DNA of 64,000 nucleotides from Rhodopseudomonas sp. P2A-2r (GCF_026015985.1 NZ_CP110389.1:1141001-1205000), one strand, 5' to 3'; shown: positions 8,656-17,075, numbered from the stretch's first letter. Notes: a model not told the origin generated them from the letters alone. Translations and numbers: made by a program.

Positions 8656-9906
8656 CTATGGCATGACTGCCATCGCCAGCAGCGCCGCCGCCAATGCGGG
8701 CGGCATGACGACAATGCCGAGCTTGAGGAACTGCCAGGCGGTGACAGCCTCGCCTTCCCGCCGCAGCGCGATCAGCCAGAGGATGGTCGCAAGCGAGCCG
8801 GTCACGGACAGGTTGGGGCCGAGGTCGACACCGATAAGCAAGCCGCTGGTGACCTGCAGCGGCACGTCCGCCGTCTGGCTGATGGTGGCCGCCACGAGCC
8901 CGGTCGGCAGGTTGTTGAGCAGGTTCGACGCAAAGGCCACGATGACGCCGGCGCCGACGGCGGTTTTGTCCGGCGAAGCCGCGGCAGCCTCGTGCAGCAA
9001 TTGCGCCATCACGCGCAGGATGCCGGTCTGTTCGACGGCCTCGACCAGAATGAACAGCCCGGCGACGAGCGGAAGCACGCCCCACGAGACGTCCCGCAGA
9101 ACCGGAAGCGGCGATTGCCGGCCGATCAGGAGGACGACGATGGTCACGGCAGCGCCGGAGATGAACGTCGGCAGGCCAAGCTGGCGGTCGAGCGCCGAGG
9201 CGGCCAGCAATGCGGCCGCGGTCAGGCCGATTCCGATGGCGACGCACTTGCCGCCGAGCGAAAGCGGCTGCGCGTCCAGGTCTTCCGCGAGTTTCTCGGT
9301 CAGCGCGTGGCGCTGGGTAAAGCGAAGCGCCACGTAGGTGACGAGGATGGAAGCGATCGACGGCAACGTAAACTGGTACAGCCACTGACCGAGCGGCGGC
9401 ATGTGTTCGCCGAAGATCACCAGGTTGGCCGGGTTGGAGATCGGCAGCACGAAGCTCGCGGCGTTGGCGATGAACGCGCAGATGAACAGATAGGGCAAGG
9501 GCGCGACGCGCGCGGCGGTTGCCGCAGCGTAGACGGCCGGTGTGAGGACGACGGCCGTCGCATCGTTCGACAGGAAAACGGTGACCAGCGTGCCGACGCC
9601 GTAGACGATGAGAAACAGCTTCTCCGCGGACCCCTTCGCCTGGCGCACCGCGTGGGTCGCGAGCCAGTCGAACAATCCCTGCTGCCGCGCAACTTCCGAC
9701 AGCAGCATCATGCCGACCAGAAACAGGTAGACGTCGGTCCCCTTGCCGGCGGCCGCGATCGCGTCACGCCATGGCAGCAGTCCGAATGCGACCAGGATGC
9801 CTGCGCCGATCAGGGCCCAGACATATTCCGGCAGTCGAAACGGGCGAACGATGACGCCGAACGTCGCGACGCCTGCGACGCCCCAGATGATGTCGTTGTT
9901 GGTCAC
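8656..9906 (-). CDS. ArsB/NhaD-type ion transporter, probable arsenite efflux permease
   Basis: 416 residues with about eleven hydrophobic segments. The halves carry the paired motifs of the ArsB family: FLSNDATAVVLTPAVYAAA in the first half, and LLNNLPTGLVAATIS with GVDLGPNLSVTGSLATILWL in the second. The last block matches the ArsB C-terminal region closely, so arsenite/antimonite extrusion driven by proton motive force is the best guess; other anion or sodium transport within the superfamily is possible. No arsR, arsC or arsA lies nearby. The MFS gene is 67 bases upstream on the same strand, so the two may be co-transcribed. Confidence 0.75.
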   Translation of the reverse strand: MTNNDIIWGVAGVATFGVIVRPFRLPEYVWALIGAGILVAFGLLPWRDAIAAAGKGTDVYLFLVGMMLLSEVARQQGLFDWLATHAVRQAKGSAEKLFLIVYGVGTLVTVFLSNDATAVVLTPAVYAAATAARVAPLPYLFICAFIANAASFVLPISNPANLVIFGEHMPPLGQWLYQFTLPSIASILVTYVALRFTQRHALTEKLAEDLDAQPLSLGGKCVAIGIGLTAAALLAASALDRQLGLPTFISGAAVTIVVLLIGRQSPLPVLRDVSWGVLPLVAGLFILVEAVEQTGILRVMAQLLHEAAAASPDKTAVGAGVIVAFASNLLNNLPTGLVAATISQTADVPLQVTSGLLIGVDLGPNLSVTGSLATILWLIALRREGEAVTAWQFLKLGIVVMPPALAAALLAMAVMP

Positions 9907-9973
9907 TTACGCGTTGCTCCGATCGGTCGGATTCGGTGATCAGGTTGAAAGGTTGCGTGCAGAGGCCTGCATT

Positions 9974-11233
9974 TCATGCCGCGGGCGCCGGAGCAAGCGC
10001 CGCGTCACCATCGTCCAGTTTCATCGCGCAGGCCGGTTTGAGCAGGGACGAAAAGCCAATCCAGAGCGCGATGGACCCGACCGCGAAGCTTCCCAGAATC
10101 AGAAATGCAACGGGGTAGCCGAGCTTTTGAGCGATCCAGCCGCCGATGGCCGGACTGAGCGAAGCACCGACGCCCTGCACGGTCATCACCGCTCCCTGAC
10201 CGACGTTGATGCGGCCGGTGCCGTTCAGGATATGCGCGACCAGCGAGGGGACGGCGACGCTCTGCAGGCCCGCGCCAATACCGTCCAGCGCCTGCACGGG
10301 AAACACGCCCCATCCCTTGATGATTGATGCGGCGACGAGGCCGCGGATCGGAAGCGCCAGAAAGGACATCAGGATCACCAGCCAGAGCCCTTCCTTCCTC
10401 GCCATGCGCATCGCCACCAGCGACGCCGGGATCATCACGGCCTGCGCCACCACGATGGTCATCGCGACGAAGCTTGCGGCATCGCCATGCTGTTCGGAGA
10501 CCACGGCCAGGCCGTAGAGTGGCAGCATGGCCCCGTTGCCGAGGTGGAACAAAGCAAGGGCCGCAGCGAGGATCAGCAGCGGCTTGCATTCGAGCAATAC
10601 CGTCCAGGCGCCGACCTTTTGCTCGTCACTTGCATCGGTCATGCCGCGGGCGGCACGGTCATCGATGGCGTCCCTGGGGATCATCAGGACCGAGGTGATC
10701 GACAGCACGCCAAACACCGCGGCGAGAATGAAGACAGCAACGAAGGCAAACTTCCATCCCAGGAATCCCGACAGGGCCGCGCCGACGACGTTGCCTGCGT
10801 GATTGAAAGCCTGATTGCGACCGTTCTGCCAGTTGAAGCCCGCCTGGTGCACCATGCCGAGCGTGATGCCGGTGACCGCCGGCCCGATGGCCGCACCGGC
10901 GATCACTGTTGCCACCTGTGAGGCGGCGACAACCCAGAAACTCTGCGAATAGAGAATGATCGCCGAGGCCACCACCGTGAATATCCCGGGAATGATGACA
11001 TACGCGCGCTTGCGCTTGGTCTGGTCGATCAGCGCACCCGCGGGTGTTGTCATGATCATCCCGGCGACGCCACCGATGGTCATCACCGTGCCGATCAGAC
11101 CGCTTTCCCATCCGTGCGCGAGCAGAAACATACCGAGAAAAGGACCGATACCGGCCTGCATATCCGCCATGAAAAAATTCAGCGACTGCAAGGGCCAGAT
11201 GCCCCGGCAGGGGCTATTTGCTGGTTGGGTCAT
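9974..11233 (-). CDS. Major facilitator superfamily transporter
   Basis: 419 residues, twelve predicted membrane helices in two six-helix halves. The central loop (DDRAARGMTDASDEQKVG, about 205-222) is charged, as usual. Typical MFS stretches are PAGALIDQTKRKRAYVIIPG after helix two and GNVVGAALSGFLGWKFAFVAV. The N-terminal NFFMADMQAGIGPFLGMFLL resembles drug or metabolite efflux carriers. The gene is read away from the TetR gene at 11644 across a 410-base gap, so TetR control of this pump is plausible. The substrate is unknown. Confidence 0.88.
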   Translation of the reverse strand: MTQPANSPCRGIWPLQSLNFFMADMQAGIGPFLGMFLLAHGWESGLIGTVMTIGGVAGMIMTTPAGALIDQTKRKRAYVIIPGIFTVVASAIILYSQSFWVVAASQVATVIAGAAIGPAVTGITLGMVHQAGFNWQNGRNQAFNHAGNVVGAALSGFLGWKFAFVAVFILAAVFGVLSITSVLMIPRDAIDDRAARGMTDASDEQKVGAWTVLLECKPLLILAAALALFHLGNGAMLPLYGLAVVSEQHGDAASFVAMTIVVAQAVMIPASLVAMRMARKEGLWLVILMSFLALPIRGLVAASIIKGWGVFPVQALDGIGAGLQSVAVPSLVAHILNGTGRINVGQGAVMTVQGVGASLSPAIGGWIAQKLGYPVAFLILGSFAVGSIALWIGFSSLLKPACAMKLDDGDAALAPAPAA

Positions 11234-11537
11234 GGTGCTCCGATCGTTTCAACTCGGGGCTGCAGGGGAGGGCCGGCTTCAGAATTTCGAGCGACCGGTT
11301 CCGCACGAAAACGCTCGCCTGCAAGCCGTCAACGCAATGCGCCGGTTCGATCGGAAAGCATTCCGTTCGCGGTCAATCGGCAGCGTGGTCAACGCCGCCG
11401 TTGAAGCGTCAATGTGACAGCTATCCGTCGCGGCTTAACTCAACCTGAACAGGGCGGAGAGACCGGCTGCGTCGTCCGGCGTCCGCGACGGACATCCCGC
11501 CGATAGTCAGGCGGCCCGCACATCGACGGCGTGGAAA
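11234..11537. other. Intergenic region between the MFS gene and the tetR promoter
   Basis: About 300 bases between divergent genes. No reading frame here has coding character: the short open frames have Arg/Ser/Pro-rich shadow composition and no ribosome-binding site. It should hold the MFS promoter, but I could not identify a convincing -35/-10 pair. Confidence 0.4.
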
Positions 11538-11566
11538 TTGCCTTCGTCAGATGTAAACAATACAGT
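11538..11566 (+). promoter_or_regulatory. Probable sigma-70-type promoter of tetR
   Basis: TTGCCT (11538-11543), a 17-base spacer, and TACAGT (11561-11566) lie about 77 bases before the ATG at 11644. The spacer and -10 include TGTAAACAATACAGTAC, an AT-rich, imperfectly symmetric stretch of the type bound by TetR regulators of efflux systems, so autorepression is possible. Confidence 0.45.
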
Positions 11567-11643
11567 ACCCATCGCGGGGCGGGCCTGGCGTCGTCCGACG
11601 CTGGAATTCAAACGCCCTACAGCCGCGTTGCTTGAAGGACCTG

Positions 11644-12315
11644 ATGCGTCGACAGATCGCGAAAACACTTGCTCCGGCGCGCAAAAGTCATGGCGGGCGC
11701 CCGTCCCAGGAAGTGTCGGCCCGGCTGACCGAAGACATTGTCGATCGGGCAACGGCCCTGTTCCTGCGCGTCGGCTTCGAGGCCGTCAGTATCGACACAA
11801 TCGCGGCCGAGGCTGCCATCTCAAAACGCACCTTTTATTCGCGTTTCAGCGGCAAGGCCGATTTGTTCACCGCGGTCGTCGTGCGGTACGCTGAAAAGCA
11901 CATGGTCAAGCTGGACGCCATCCCGGCGCACCCCGGGCCGCTGAAGCGCCAACTCGAGAATTTCGCAAAGACGCTTATCCAGATCGCCTGTCAGCCTGAA
12001 GCCATAGCGCTCGACCGCGTGGTGACGGCCGAAGTCGGGCGGTTTCCGGAGCTAGGCAGGATTCTCTACGATTTCGCCGGCGCGCGCGCACTCGGGCTGG
12101 TGGAGAAGATTCTCGATCAGGCCCAAGCGAACGGCGAGATCTCCATCAGCGACCGCAAGCATGCCGCTGAATATTTTTTCCATGCGGTCATCGTAGGACC
12201 AATGCGCCTGGTGACGCTCGGAGTCGAGAAACCCGAACTGACGTCCAGCCATCTGAAGAGATTGCGTCTTTCGATCGATCTGTTCCTCGATGGCGTGCGT
12301 CCGCGTAACGGATAG
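11644..12315 (+). CDS. TetR/AcrR-family transcriptional regulator
   Basis: About 223 residues from the ATG at 11644 (a TTG four codons upstream is also possible). The N-terminal helix-turn-helix is classic: IVDRATALFLRVGFEAVSID then IAAEAAISKRTFYSRFSGKADLF. The C-terminal half is an all-helical ligand domain of the AefR-like type, including the FFHAVIVGPMRLV helix. Probable targets are the divergent MFS gene and the downstream PepSY-patatin pair, which is preceded by a perfect 14-base palindrome of TetR-operator style. The inducer is unknown. Confidence 0.9.
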   Translation: MRRQIAKTLAPARKSHGGRPSQEVSARLTEDIVDRATALFLRVGFEAVSIDTIAAEAAISKRTFYSRFSGKADLFTAVVVRYAEKHMVKLDAIPAHPGPLKRQLENFAKTLIQIACQPEAIALDRVVTAEVGRFPELGRILYDFAGARALGLVEKILDQAQANGEISISDRKHAAEYFFHAVIVGPMRLVTLGVEKPELTSSHLKRLRLSIDLFLDGVRPRNG

Positions 12316-12431
12316 CGCTTTCCTTTCCGGCAGTGGCGCCGCAGGTCACCACAGTGGCGCTCGCGGATCGGTCGGGATCCGACCGTAACCTTCAAACGCG
12401 GAATTGCCGGCGCTGATCATGGCGCCGCAGC

Positions 12432-12451
12432 GGGTCCCGGTGTCGGGACCC
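12432..12451. repeat. Perfect 8-bp hairpin between tetR and the PepSY gene
   Basis: GGGTCCCG (12432-12439), loop GTGT, CGGGACCC (12444-12451). It is 117 bases after the tetR stop and has no T tract. It may stop or slow tetR read-through or be part of a regulatory region; function uncertain. Confidence 0.45.
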
Positions 12452-12546
12452 ATTCTCCCGCCCTCAGGCCCGTTTCCGGTGCGTCTCCGGCCACGCTGCA
12501 CTCCGGCCCAAGAATGGGCTGGCGCTCGCCATCAAAGTACGATACG

Positions 12547-12560
12547 AAACGGTACCGTTT
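12547..12560. promoter_or_regulatory. 14-bp palindrome AAACGGTACCGTTT, probable TetR operator
   Basis: A perfect palindrome 37 bases upstream of the PepSY gene start and 231 bases after the tetR gene. The core ACGGTACCGT has the size and symmetry of TetR-family operators. It is placed to block transcription of the PepSY-patatin unit. Confidence 0.5.
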
Positions 12561-12597
12561 TCTGGCGGCCGGTTTGGCCGGTGCGGAGGGGTGAGGC

Positions 12598-13209
12598 ATG
12601 TCTGTGTGGAAACTCCTGAGACCGATCATGCTTCAGGTGCTGCTTTTGGCAACCATGCCAGAGGCGCATGCGGCCCACGAACCCATCGCGGCCATCGGCA
12701 GTTCGCCGACCACGTCGCGGGAGGACGAACTCGTCTGGTTCGCGCGCAGCGTGGATGCGGTCCCGGAGCTGACCAAGAAGGTCGAGACGCAGTTTGCGGA
12801 TGGAAAGATCCTGGACGTCAGTTTCGACGGTCAGGGCGCCGTGCCGATCTTCAATATGAAAGGCAGCCGTCGGGGCCAGATCTGGAACATCGTGGTCGAT
12901 GCGTCGAAGCGCGAGATCATTCGCGTCGATCCGCTGATGCCGAGATCGGATCTTGGCGCCGAAGATCAGCGCAAGGTCGCTGACTTCGAGCAGTCAAATA
13001 TAGTTCTTTCCGAGACGATGGAAATTGCCGAGCAGTACGGCGTGGGCAAGGCCGTCAGTGCCGGGCTGGAATATGCCCAGGGCAGGCTGGTCTTCCTTGT
13101 GGTGATCGTGTCGGACGGCGCACTGAAGGAAGTCTCAGTCGATCCAGGCAGGGTTGTGAAGGGGCGTCGGCGCTCGTCAGCGCGTTCGTTCGAGGGACGA
13201 CTTCAGTGA
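12598..13209 (+). CDS. Secreted PepSY-like domain protein
   Basis: 203 residues with a signal peptide (hydrophobic LQVLLLATMPEAHA, cleavage probably after AHA near residue 26). The mature part has two weakly similar alpha/beta units, the second being LSETMEIAEQYGVGKAVSAGLEY...VSDGALKEVSVDPGRVV, close to the PepSY pattern (helix, strands, then v-x-V-D-x). PepSY domains are found in protease propeptides and as small periplasmic inhibitors or binding modules. The basic C-terminal tail (KGRRRSSARSFEGR) is unusual. The stop overlaps the patatin gene (GTGA), so the two form one translation unit, perhaps partner and enzyme. Confidence 0.7.
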   Translation: MSVWKLLRPIMLQVLLLATMPEAHAAHEPIAAIGSSPTTSREDELVWFARSVDAVPELTKKVETQFADGKILDVSFDGQGAVPIFNMKGSRRGQIWNIVVDASKREIIRVDPLMPRSDLGAEDQRKVADFEQSNIVLSETMEIAEQYGVGKAVSAGLEYAQGRLVFLVVIVSDGALKEVSVDPGRVVKGRRRSSARSFEGRLQ

Positions 13210-14507
13210 AGATCCCGCTCACGCCGGTGTTGTCTCTCGCCGCAAACAAGGCTGCGCATGCCACCGCGGAAGGTGGTGAAGAAGTCCAGGGAAAGAAATT
13301 GCAGCCCGTCGCATTGCGTTTCACCCTTTCGCTCGCGGTCCTCGTGGCCGTAAGTCTCATGGTCACCGGCTGCGCGTCATTGCCGCGAACGTCCTATGCG
13401 GCCGGGGATGCAGCGCAGGCGCGCGTCCTCGATCTGGCCGACCTGCGCCGCTACGCGGACGAGCCGGCCTGGAGATTTCAAAGCCTGCGTAGTCAGGCGG
13501 CTCCGCGCGGACCGCTGACCTATCTCGCGCTGTCGGGAGGCGGCGCCGATGGCGCTTACGGCGCCGGTGTTCTGTCCGGGTGGTCGGAGACGGGCACGCG
13601 CCCGTCTTTTTCACTCGTCTCCGGCGTCAGCACCGGTGCACTGATCGCGCCATTCGCATTTCTCGGACCGAGATACGACCAGACATTGCGCGAGGTCTAT
13701 ACCAGCGGCGTTGCCGAGACCTTGCTCGAATCGCCCAATCCGTTCAACGCAATTTTTGGCTCGGGGCTGTTCGGTAACAAGAATCTGCGCGGTCTGGTCG
13801 CCAGGTACATCGATGCGAAGTTCGTTGCCGAGGTTGCCGCCGAACACGCCAAAGGCCGGCGGCTCCTGATCGTGACGACAAACATCGACTCGCAGCGTAC
13901 TGCGATCTGGGACATGGGACGGATCGCCTCGTTGCGGACGACAGAATCATTGAACCTGTTCCGCGACGTCGTCACCGCCTCAGCAAGTCTGCCGGTAGTG
14001 TTCCCGCCGATACTCATCAACGCAGAGGCCAATGGCCGGCAATTCCAGGAAATGCACATCGATGGCGGCGTCACGGCGCCTGTTCTGACCCTGCCGGAAG
14101 CCTACCTGCTGCGCAACGCGTCCATGGTGAAGGGCGAACGCCTGCAGCTCTACATTCTGATCAACAACAAGGTCGATCAGGAATTCCAGCTGACCGACAA
14201 CAAGACCGTGGACATTGCCGGACGGTCGTCTTCGACTATGGTCAAGGGACTGACGCGATCGACCATTGCCAGCACTTATGAGTTCGCCCGTCGCAGCAAG
14301 TTAGGCTTCAACCTGAGCTACATCGGCGGTGAACGGCCGACGTCGCCTCCCGGTTTTGAGACCGCCTATATGCGCGATCTGTTCCAGTACGGCTATGACA
14401 AGGCGCGCAGCAATCATGCGTGGTCGCACGCGCCGCCCGCCGACGGTCTCGATGCGACACCGGCTTCCGAAACCGTCGCCGCGTTGCCGACGAGCGCCAG
14501 GAATTGA
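13206..14507 (+). CDS. Patatin-like phospholipase, lipoprotein
   Basis: Up to 433 residues. Patatin signatures are complete: the oxyanion loop SGGGADGAYGAGVLSG, the nucleophile elbow GVSTG and the catalytic Asp in HIDGG, a Ser-Asp dyad that hydrolyses phospholipid acyl chains. A hydrophobic stretch ends in a lipobox (VTGC), so the mature protein should be lipid-anchored. The GTG start at 13206 places about 45 residues before the hydrophobic stretch, too long for a signal peptide. An in-frame TTG near 13300, preceded by AGGGA, would give a normal lipoprotein signal and may be the true start. Translation-coupled to the PepSY gene. Confidence 0.88.
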   Translation: MKIPLTPVLSLAANKAAHATAEGGEEVQGKKLQPVALRFTLSLAVLVAVSLMVTGCASLPRTSYAAGDAAQARVLDLADLRRYADEPAWRFQSLRSQAAPRGPLTYLALSGGGADGAYGAGVLSGWSETGTRPSFSLVSGVSTGALIAPFAFLGPRYDQTLREVYTSGVAETLLESPNPFNAIFGSGLFGNKNLRGLVARYIDAKFVAEVAAEHAKGRRLLIVTTNIDSQRTAIWDMGRIASLRTTESLNLFRDVVTASASLPVVFPPILINAEANGRQFQEMHIDGGVTAPVLTLPEAYLLRNASMVKGERLQLYILINNKVDQEFQLTDNKTVDIAGRSSSTMVKGLTRSTIASTYEFARRSKLGFNLSYIGGERPTSPPGFETAYMRDLFQYGYDKARSNHAWSHAPPADGLDATPASETVAALPTSARN

Positions 14508-14570
14508 GCCGCGGGCGCGGCCCCTTGGCACCCAACGTCTGGCTGGCCATGTCGTTGTTCGAGATGGCGG

Positions 14571-14619
14571 GTGCCGCCGTTTCCCCTCATGAGCGAGGGG
14601 AGGACGGCTGCGGCGGCAC
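14571..14619. terminator. Two-level hairpin between convergent patatin and GNAT genes
   Basis: Outer arms GTGCCGCCG (14571-14579) and CGGCGGCAC (14611-14619) enclose inner arms CCCCTC (14583-14588) and GAGGGG (14595-14600). It lies between the stop codons of two facing genes and probably works as a bidirectional terminator. Confidence 0.5.
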
Positions 14620-14638
14620 GATGCCGATCACGGCTCAA

Positions 14639-15187
14639 TCAGCGCGTCTCCACTGACCGCTGCAACGCCCATTCCCTTCGCAAGATCGCATACTGCAACG
14701 TATTCTCGAAGATCGGATTCCCGTTAGTGTCAGTCTCGAATGACACTAACTCCATGAAGAGCCCTTCCTTCCGCATCCCCAATCTCTCACACAGGCGCTG
14801 CGACGCGACATTGTGGTCCTCTGCGTAGGCATAGAGGCGACGCGCATTCTGAACCGTAAACAGATAGGCAAAAAGGGCTCGCGCGGCTTCGGCTGCATAC
14901 CCTCGTCCACCGAATTCCGCATTGAAGTTCCATCCGACCGAGAAGGTGTCTTCTTCGGGCATGGCGAACACGTCGCCGATCAGCTTTCCTGAATCTCTCA
15001 GGCACACGGCGATGTACTCGTCGTTTCGGCTTCGGTTCTCCGCCTCTACCTCTGCCGCCGCGATATCCTCGAGCTTCAGGGAAAGAAAACAACTCGCTGT
15101 CGGTGCGTGCAGGTAGGCGTAGAGATCGGCGGCATCTGCCTTCCGAAAATTCCTCAGCACAAGTCGGTCGGTCTCAATCGCGTCCAT
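14639..15187 (-). CDS. GNAT-family N-acetyltransferase (RimJ/RimL type)
   Basis: About 182 residues starting MDAIETDRLVLRNFRKADAA, the standard opening of RimJ/RimL-like acetyltransferases. The acetyl-CoA loop is seen as NAEFGGRGYAAEAARALFAY (R-G-x-G-x-A type), followed by RLYAYAEDHNVASQRLCERL and GMRKEGLF. The start at 15187 is chosen because GAGAGG lies six bases upstream; a longer frame to 15259 has no such site and extra residues not typical of the family. These enzymes acetylate protein N-termini, amino sugars or antibiotics; the substrate is unknown. Convergent with the patatin gene. Confidence 0.88.
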   Translation of the reverse strand: MDAIETDRLVLRNFRKADAADLYAYLHAPTASCFLSLKLEDIAAAEVEAENRSRNDEYIAVCLRDSGKLIGDVFAMPEEDTFSVGWNFNAEFGGRGYAAEAARALFAYLFTVQNARRLYAYAEDHNVASQRLCERLGMRKEGLFMELVSFETDTNGNPIFENTLQYAILRREWALQRSVETR

Positions 15188-15286
15188 GTAACCTCTCTGG
15201 TGATCCGCGATCCTGCCCGAACAGGCGATAGACGCCTGCGCTTCGTCCGTCAGCAACATTCAGTTCGAGGCTGCTCGCGCGTTTCC

Positions 15287-15349
15287 TAGTAGAGATAATC
15301 GAGCCAACTGTCGTGCAGATAATTCGGTGGATACATCCGGCCGTTGCGG
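15287..15349 (-). pseudogene. Duplicated tail of an HNH endonuclease gene (63-bp direct-repeat copy A)
   Basis: On the minus strand this reads RNGRMYPPNYLHDSWLDYLY then stop, nearly the C-terminus of the HNH gene at 16477-17034 (RNGRMFPPNYLHDSWLDYLYWDTELEP). At DNA level it matches 16499-16561 in the same orientation with six differences over 63 bases. The HNH core motif is absent upstream: the frame runs only about 17 more codons before a stop. It is a gene remnant or partial duplication, with the secreted-hydrolase gene between the two copies. Confidence 0.75.
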
Positions 15350-15470
15350 TCGTCTCGCTCATGGTGCTGCCCGGGCCGATAGGCTGATGATGTCTGGTCT
15401 GTGGAGCATTTTCGACACAATTATATCGTTGTTCTTCCGATAGTTCGATGCGCCGGATCGAGGGGCTGCT

Positions 15471-16456
15471 TTGGTACTCAAAAGGTATTTGGCCTACGCC
15501 ACTATCTTGTGTTGTTTGGGCGTTCCCGCGCGGGGGGCAGGCATTCAGCTTCTTGATTCCGGTCCAGACTTGGCCGGCGCCATCTGGTATCCATGCGCCG
15601 GAGCGCCGCAACCCGTGCCGCTTGGTAGCCTCACGATGCAGTTTATCGATTCGCTCCAGGGCGTGAAGGACTGTCCTATCACCGGCACAAAGCTGCCGCT
15701 GGTCATCATTTCGCACGGTCGCGGCGGCTGGTTCGGCGGCCATAACGACGTCGCGGAGGCCTTGGCCGACGCCGGCTTTGTAGTGGCCGCCATCAACCAT
15801 CCCGGCGACAACGGCAACGATCGCTCGCAGAGCGACAGCCTGTCGGTGATGGCGTCGCGTCCGGCGGACATTATTCGCTTGCTCGACTTCATGGTGAACA
15901 ACTGGAAAGACAAGGCGGCGCTCGATCCCAACCGGATCGGTTTCTTCGGTTTTTCCAAGGGGGCTACACAGGGCTGGTGCTCGGCGGCGCCACGCTCGAT
16001 TTCCAGAGGTTTGCAACCTACTGTACCAACGACACGCAATTTTGCGCGCAGGTCCGCAGCGGCGACGTTCCACGTGACCTGCCTCGCGACAGTCGGATCA
16101 AGGCAGCCGTGCTCGCCGACCCCGCAATGAGCGTGGTCTTCACATCGCAGACACTGGCCGGCATCGGCATCCCGCTGCAGGTCTGGCGATCAGAGTTGGG
16201 AGACAAGAGCGTGGGCATCGATCCGGAAGGCGTGGCCCGCGTCGCCCGCGGCCTGCCCGGCAAGCCGGACATTCACGCCGTGCCGGCTGGGCATTTTGCA
16301 TTTTTGCCACCTTGCTCGCCGCAGTTCGCGGCCAAGCTGCCACGCTATTGCACTGATCCGGCGGGCTTCGACAGGATCGCCTTCCATCGCGACTTCGACG
16401 CCGGCATTGTCGACTTCTTTCGCCAGCATCTTGCGCGGGACGGCGGGCCCCGCTGA
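15471..16456 (+). CDS. Secreted alpha/beta hydrolase (PAF-acetylhydrolase/dienelactone hydrolase-like), frameshifted
   Basis: Signal peptide (YLAYATILCCLGVPARGAG) then an alpha/beta hydrolase: LPLVIISHGRGGWFGGHNDV (oxyanion region), GFFGFSKG (G-x-S-x-G nucleophile elbow) and a C-terminal HAVPAGHFAFL with the likely catalytic His. The frame breaks right after the nucleophile elbow: 15959-15963 has five G where six would read on as KGGYTGLVLGGATLDF into the second frame, which ends at 16456. With one G added the protein is about 328 residues and complete. The TTG start at 15471 is preceded by GAGGGG. The break is either a sequencing undercall or a recent slippage mutation. The natural substrate is unknown. 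Confidence 0.75.
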
Positions 16457-16476
16457 GGGAAACGCCACAGCGCCCC

Positions 16477-17034
16477 TTACGGCTCCAGTTCCGTATCCCA
16501 GTAGAGATAGTCGAGCCAGCTGTCGTGCAGATAGTTCGGCGGAAACATCCGGCCGTTGCGGTGCAGCTGGTGCACTGTGGGCGCAAAGGCCGTCTGCCGC
16601 GGGAACATGCGGGCCTGCTGGGTGGTCATGTTGCCCTTGCGCAGATTGCATGGCGAGCAGGCGGCGACGACGTTTTCCCAGGTGGTCTGGCCGCCCTTGG
16701 AGCGCGGGATGATGTGGTCGAAGGTGAGGTCGTCGTGCGAGCCGCAGTACTGGCACGAGAACCGGTCGCGCAGGAACACGTTGAACCGGGTGAAGGCCGG
16801 GTGCGTCGACGGCTTCACGAAAGACTTCAGTGATACCACGCTGGGCAGCTGCATCTCGAACGACGGGCTGTGCACCGAATGATCGTAGTGCTCAACGATA
16901 TTCACGCGGTCGAGAAACACCGCCTTGATGGCATCCTGCCACGACCACAGTGACAGTGGGTAATAACTGAGCGGCCGGAAGTCCGCGTTGAGGACCAGTA
17001 CCGGCCAACCGCCCTGCGAGACATGTGCGTTCAA
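16477..17034 (-). CDS. HNH endonuclease family protein
   Basis: 185 residues from a TTG start at 17034, chosen because a perfect AGGAG lies six bases upstream and the product then begins MNAHVSQGGWPVLVLNADF, as expected for this conserved alphaproteobacterial family; a longer GTG frame to 17082 is less likely. The HNH module is CQYCGSHDDLTFDHIIPRSK, then a second Cys pair (CSPC), together the zinc-binding HNH fold with DH as the metal-site pair. The C-terminus has HRNGRMFPPNYLHDSWLDYLYW. These stand-alone HNH proteins are chromosomal and widespread; their biological substrate is not established. The 3' end is duplicated at 15287-15349. Confidence 0.9.
   Translation of the reverse strand: MNAHVSQGGWPVLVLNADFRPLSYYPLSLWSWQDAIKAVFLDRVNIVEHYDHSVHSPSFEMQLPSVVSLKSFVKPSTHPAFTRFNVFLRDRFSCQYCGSHDDLTFDHIIPRSKGGQTTWENVVAACSPCNLRKGNMTTQQARMFPRQTAFAPTVHQLHRNGRMFPPNYLHDSWLDYLYWDTELEP
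16499..16561. repeat. 63-bp direct repeat, copy B (3' end of the HNH gene)
   Basis: Same orientation as 15287-15349 with about 90 percent identity, offset 1212 bases. Together the copies bracket the secreted-hydrolase gene, as expected from a tandem segmental duplication or recombination at the HNH gene tail. Confidence 0.75.
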
Positions 17035-17056
17035 GTAACGCTCCTGACCCCCACAT

Positions 17057-17075
17057 TGGGCTGCGACGCAGCCCA
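17057..17075. promoter_or_regulatory. 19-base palindrome upstream of the HNH start
   Basis: TGGGCTGCG (17057-17065), one central A, CGCAGCCCA (17067-17075). It sits 22 bases upstream of the TTG start, between the probable promoter and the ribosome-binding site. It could be an operator or a 5'-UTR hairpin. Confidence 0.4.

Noticed and set aside
8191..9939. Long open frame of 582 codons on the plus strand
   Set aside because: It is antisense to the ArsB-type gene and has Arg/Gly/Asp/Gln-rich shadow composition, no start site and no recognisable domain.
15174..16073. Open frame of 299 codons on the minus strand opposite the secreted hydrolase
   Set aside because: The codons are the complement of a clear alpha/beta hydrolase, and the frame does not carry the HNH-like tail in its reading.
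15287..16561. Insertion sequence bounded by the 63-bp repeats
   Set aside because: No transposase, no terminal inverted repeats and no short target duplication; the repeats are gene-tail copies in direct orientation.
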